A DNA stretch of 23,973 bases from positions 1 to 23,973 of the forward strand of contig JAVBRE010000216.1 of assembly GCA_031548325.1 (NCBI GenBank). The letters are read 5' to 3'. This DNA is from FLUQ01 sp031548325 (GTDB lineage: Bacteria; Desulfobacterota; Desulfovibrionia; Desulfovibrionales; Desulfovibrionaceae). The position numbers and the translations under genes are program-made. The notes beneath the pieces are model-generated. The model saw nothing but the letters and a program-made list of their open reading frames with translations, had not been told where the DNA came from and made no database searches. Shown piece by piece: positions 22,901 through 23,973 of this stretch (positions are counted from its first letter, which is position 1; each line of letters begins with the position of its first letter).

Positions 22901-23502
22901 TGAAGCTGGCCATGCTGAGCAAACTCACGGGTTCGGATGTGACGATCGAGGGCTTCAGCTCCAACGTCACCGCCCTGAGCGGGTCGCGCACCTCCAGCGC
23001 GGGCATTGACGCCAATTTCACCGTCAACGGGGCGGCAAAGACGTCGAAGAGCAACGACGGCATAAGCACCGCCATTCCGGGCCTGGAAATTACGCTGAAA
23101 AAGGCGGGCGAGAGCACCACCCTGTCCGCGCAGAAGTACAACGACGCCGACGGCATATCCATCCACCCGGACAACCTGACCGCCGGCAACTACAACGGCA
23201 CGGTGAGCATCAAGCAGGGCAAGATCAACGAGATTATGCGCCTGCTGGACGGGCCGCCCAACAAGTCCGAAGAAGGCATGCTGGGCAGCAAGGGCGCCCT
23301 GCAGATCTTGCAGGACAACTACGACGGCATTATCGCGGGCATTGACGCCAAGATAGAGCGCGAAGACGATCGCATCACCAAGTGGGAACGACTGATGAAA
23401 CTGCGCTTCGCCCGGCTGGACGCCACGCTGAAACAGTACGACAGCCTCAGCAAGTCCATTGAATCGCAGATCAAGACCCTGAGCAGCAGCACCAGCAGTT
23501 AA
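19918..23502 (+). CDS. fliD: Flagellar filament capping protein FliD, unusually long with repeated IN motifs
   Basis: Forms the distal cap that inserts flagellin subunits at the growing filament tip. The 1194-residue protein is far longer than common FliD (about 450-700). The FliD_N region is at about 10-115 (GLGNGTDFSETIAKLKQIE; YKLEVNQLA at 105). Flagellin-IN-like motifs occur near 156, 259, 376, 840 and 965 (for example GTTLEALKNLIN, GETLEEFVNRVN, GETLQGFVDRIN). The FliD_C domain starts near 485, with the typical LPTLEDALAKNPQAVAEFF. At about 719-1076 it is interrupted by a Ser/Thr/Ala-rich insertion that repeats the N-terminal pattern (FDIDVQNLA, YEIEVLQLA plus two IN motifs). It then resumes (SIKQGKINEIM) and ends in the C-terminal helical region. 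Start: ATG at 19918, weak ribosome site. No signal peptide, as expected for a flagellar type III export substrate. fliS follows 14 bases later. Confidence 0.93.
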   Translation: MTQATSDYISGAVTIQGLGNGTDFSETIAKLKQIEEIPARRLLKWKADWQERQDAFRLVRQQLVSLRSVMANMNSIDKFMTKAVSSSKSDVATATAKSAAQEGVYKLEVNQLATNSIWSVDTGFSELSAKVNTGSAATNFTYEYGGKTRTISVAAGTTLEALKNLINNDAQNPGVQVSLIKGASGYTFQMRGKDLGSEHELHITHTDLNGFPPKSDYNPYSVSYDTGLAAGDSVNDSGKTQSFVFYSNSKKNVVTVENGTTLSQLATKINALNTGATASGVTARLDGGKLILEPSDPDAGTSITAENKGVKKDGEAAWLVDGLRSPSEDSFAPRTAYSLVLNTGLNTPQDAVNPDGTAKYFAFTHAGMRVDLPVPGNSTLNDFVEMINANSSATGVTAKLSKDAAGKQVVTLSASDGKPVEIIQPIDASGNPLPAAQTNLTGLSGSIAADANANPVLPTSSGWFVQQSQDAKIRVNGWPAGSWLTVSSNTVDGVDDGMTFNLKEVGTTTLTVATDTEQMKENVLSFIEAVNAFRSTILELTKLDSSKQTVDPSLATSLYDMQKGSILTGNYGVQLLSSQLKQATAGMPLGFMPMKEIEGYLTGDIFTSLSQIGIKTDASGSSGMSFGLLVLNTDSSLPTLEDALAKNPQAVAEFFAAKNLGSSNSSNFSFTRQIDNYTMPGTYDVKYTVNSDGSISAATINGKPAKYDSDTGELTVVRQDPASSNSSAATAKHLTGAVEGAFDIDVQNLAEGAKLTIDTGLNSTSAVLAPPVSSDTAVATAVTDGTTAADYEIEVLQLATAAGRTLETGLTAKSGVLSATEETISFDIDGAPQTLTINAGETLEEFVNRVNRGSYPVSASMTESGGTWQLGLTTKATGAAADISNFATSLPFATVGSASARDAEYTVDGVLHTSAANTISDPESGIKSLTLKAAGTTTITSTPKSELTFEFKIKGKPYSAEVKPGETLQGFVDRINASSASPIKLSIDDSDPSNLKLAMLSKLTGSDVTIEGFSSNVTALSGSRTSSAGIDANFTVNGAAKTSKSNDGISTAIPGLEITLKKAGESTTLSAQKYNDADGISIHPDNLTAGNYNGTVSIKQGKINEIMRLLDGPPNKSEEGMLGSKGALQILQDNYDGIIAGIDAKIEREDDRITKWERLMKLRFARLDATLKQYDSLSKSIESQIKTLSSSTSS

Positions 23503-23516
23503 CAGAGGACATATCT

Positions 23517-23973
23517 ATGCGCCAAGCGGCACAAGCCTATTTCGCAACACAGGTCACGACGACTTCGCAGGGGCAGATTCTGCTCATGCTGTATGACGGA
23601 GCCGTCAAGTTCCTGAACCAGGCCAAGGAACGTATGGCCGCCAAGGACCATGCGGGCAAGGGAATTCTGATTTCCAACGCCATCGACATCGTCAACGAGC
23701 TGGCCAGTTCCCTGAACGCGGAAAAAGGCGGAAACCTGGCCGCCAACCTGAACCAGCTCTATTTCTATTGCAACAAACGACTGTTCACGGCCAATCTGAA
23801 AATGGACCCGGCGCCCATCGACGAGGTCATCAAAATTCTGGGCGGGTTGCGCAGCGCCTATGCCCAAATCGTGGATAGCCCGGAAGCGCAGGCCGCGGCC
23901 GCCGAAATGGCGGCCAGTCGACCGGCGGCCGCGCAGCCCCGCCGCAAACCGCTGGGCGTGCAGGCCGCGCCCG
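23517..23973 (+). CDS. fliS: Flagellar export chaperone FliS (3' end outside the window)
   Basis: Cytoplasmic chaperone that binds the C-terminus of flagellin and stops premature polymerisation before export. The visible 152 residues show the family's start (AYFATQVTTTSQGQILLMLYDGAVKFL), the central helices (NAIDIVNELASSLN) and a C-terminal helix near GLRSAYAQIV. An Ala/Pro-rich tail runs past the usual length of about 130 and is cut by the window end. The ATG at 23517 has AGAGGA seven bases upstream. It is cotranscribed with fliD. Confidence 0.95.
   Translation, partial: MRQAAQAYFATQVTTTSQGQILLMLYDGAVKFLNQAKERMAAKDHAGKGILISNAIDIVNELASSLNAEKGGNLAANLNQLYFYCNKRLFTANLKMDPAPIDEVIKILGGLRSAYAQIVDSPEAQAAAAEMAASRPAAAQPRRKPLGVQAAP

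Noticed and set aside
19741..23166. A 1141-codon open frame on the minus strand across fliD
   Set aside because: It is fully antisense to fliD, has low-complexity Gly/Arg/Val-rich composition, no ribosome site and no family features. It is a by-product of GC-rich codon use in fliD.
1..23973. CRISPR arrays, tRNA or rRNA genes, riboswitches, integrase or att sites
   Set aside because: Looked for by eye on both strands; no regularly spaced repeats, cloverleaf-type genes or recombinase genes were found.

Overview
The window looks like a high-GC deltaproteobacterial chromosome, most like Desulfovibrionaceae (Desulfovibrio/Bilophila type). I infer this from the uppS-cdsA-dxr-rseP-tsaB order, a very large FliD with repeated flagellin IN motifs followed by fliS, TRAP transport genes and a sigma-54/sigma-28 promoter repertoire. 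No rRNA, tRNA or CRISPR array was seen. The genus is inference; no database search was possible.

Layout. Bases 1-6289 hold three minus-strand genes: a methyl-accepting chemotaxis protein, a membrane-anchored protein of unknown function, and a membrane-anchored ankyrin-repeat protein. Bases 6466-11257 hold a tight plus-strand operon, uppS-cdsA-dxr-rseP-tsaB, for the undecaprenyl carrier, CDP-diacylglycerol, MEP-pathway isoprenoids, site-2 proteolysis and tRNA t6A. It ends in a clear intrinsic terminator (11304-11330).

Bases 11.45-19.73 kb form an accessory island whose genes are all on the minus strand. In transcription order these are a PAS/sigma-54 activator, a PLP enzyme of the D-serine dehydratase/D-threonine aldolase family, a TRAP transporter (dctP, dctQ, dctM) and an N-acyl-D-amino-acid deacylase, followed by an intrinsic terminator. 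Together they read as a scavenging route: import of an N-acyl-D-amino acid (or related carboxylate), removal of the acyl group, and breakdown of the free D-amino acid. A textbook sigma-54 promoter (TGG/TTGC elements, GG-N10-GC) sits in front of the PLP enzyme gene, with two 12-bp direct repeats exactly 22 bp apart about 100 bp upstream of the predicted start site, just beside the activator gene. Three same-orientation remnants of one insertion-sequence family (one right end at 13.2-13.4 kb, two left ends at 16.5 and 19.6 kb) separate the modules, and base composition falls in the TRAP genes. This suggests assembly by IS-mediated transfer.

Bases 19783-23973 return to core flagellar genes. A consensus FliA (sigma-28) promoter starts about 50 bp beyond the last IS scar and drives fliD (1194 residues, five IN-like repeats, C-terminal domain split by a ~355-residue insertion) and fliS, which runs off the end of the window.
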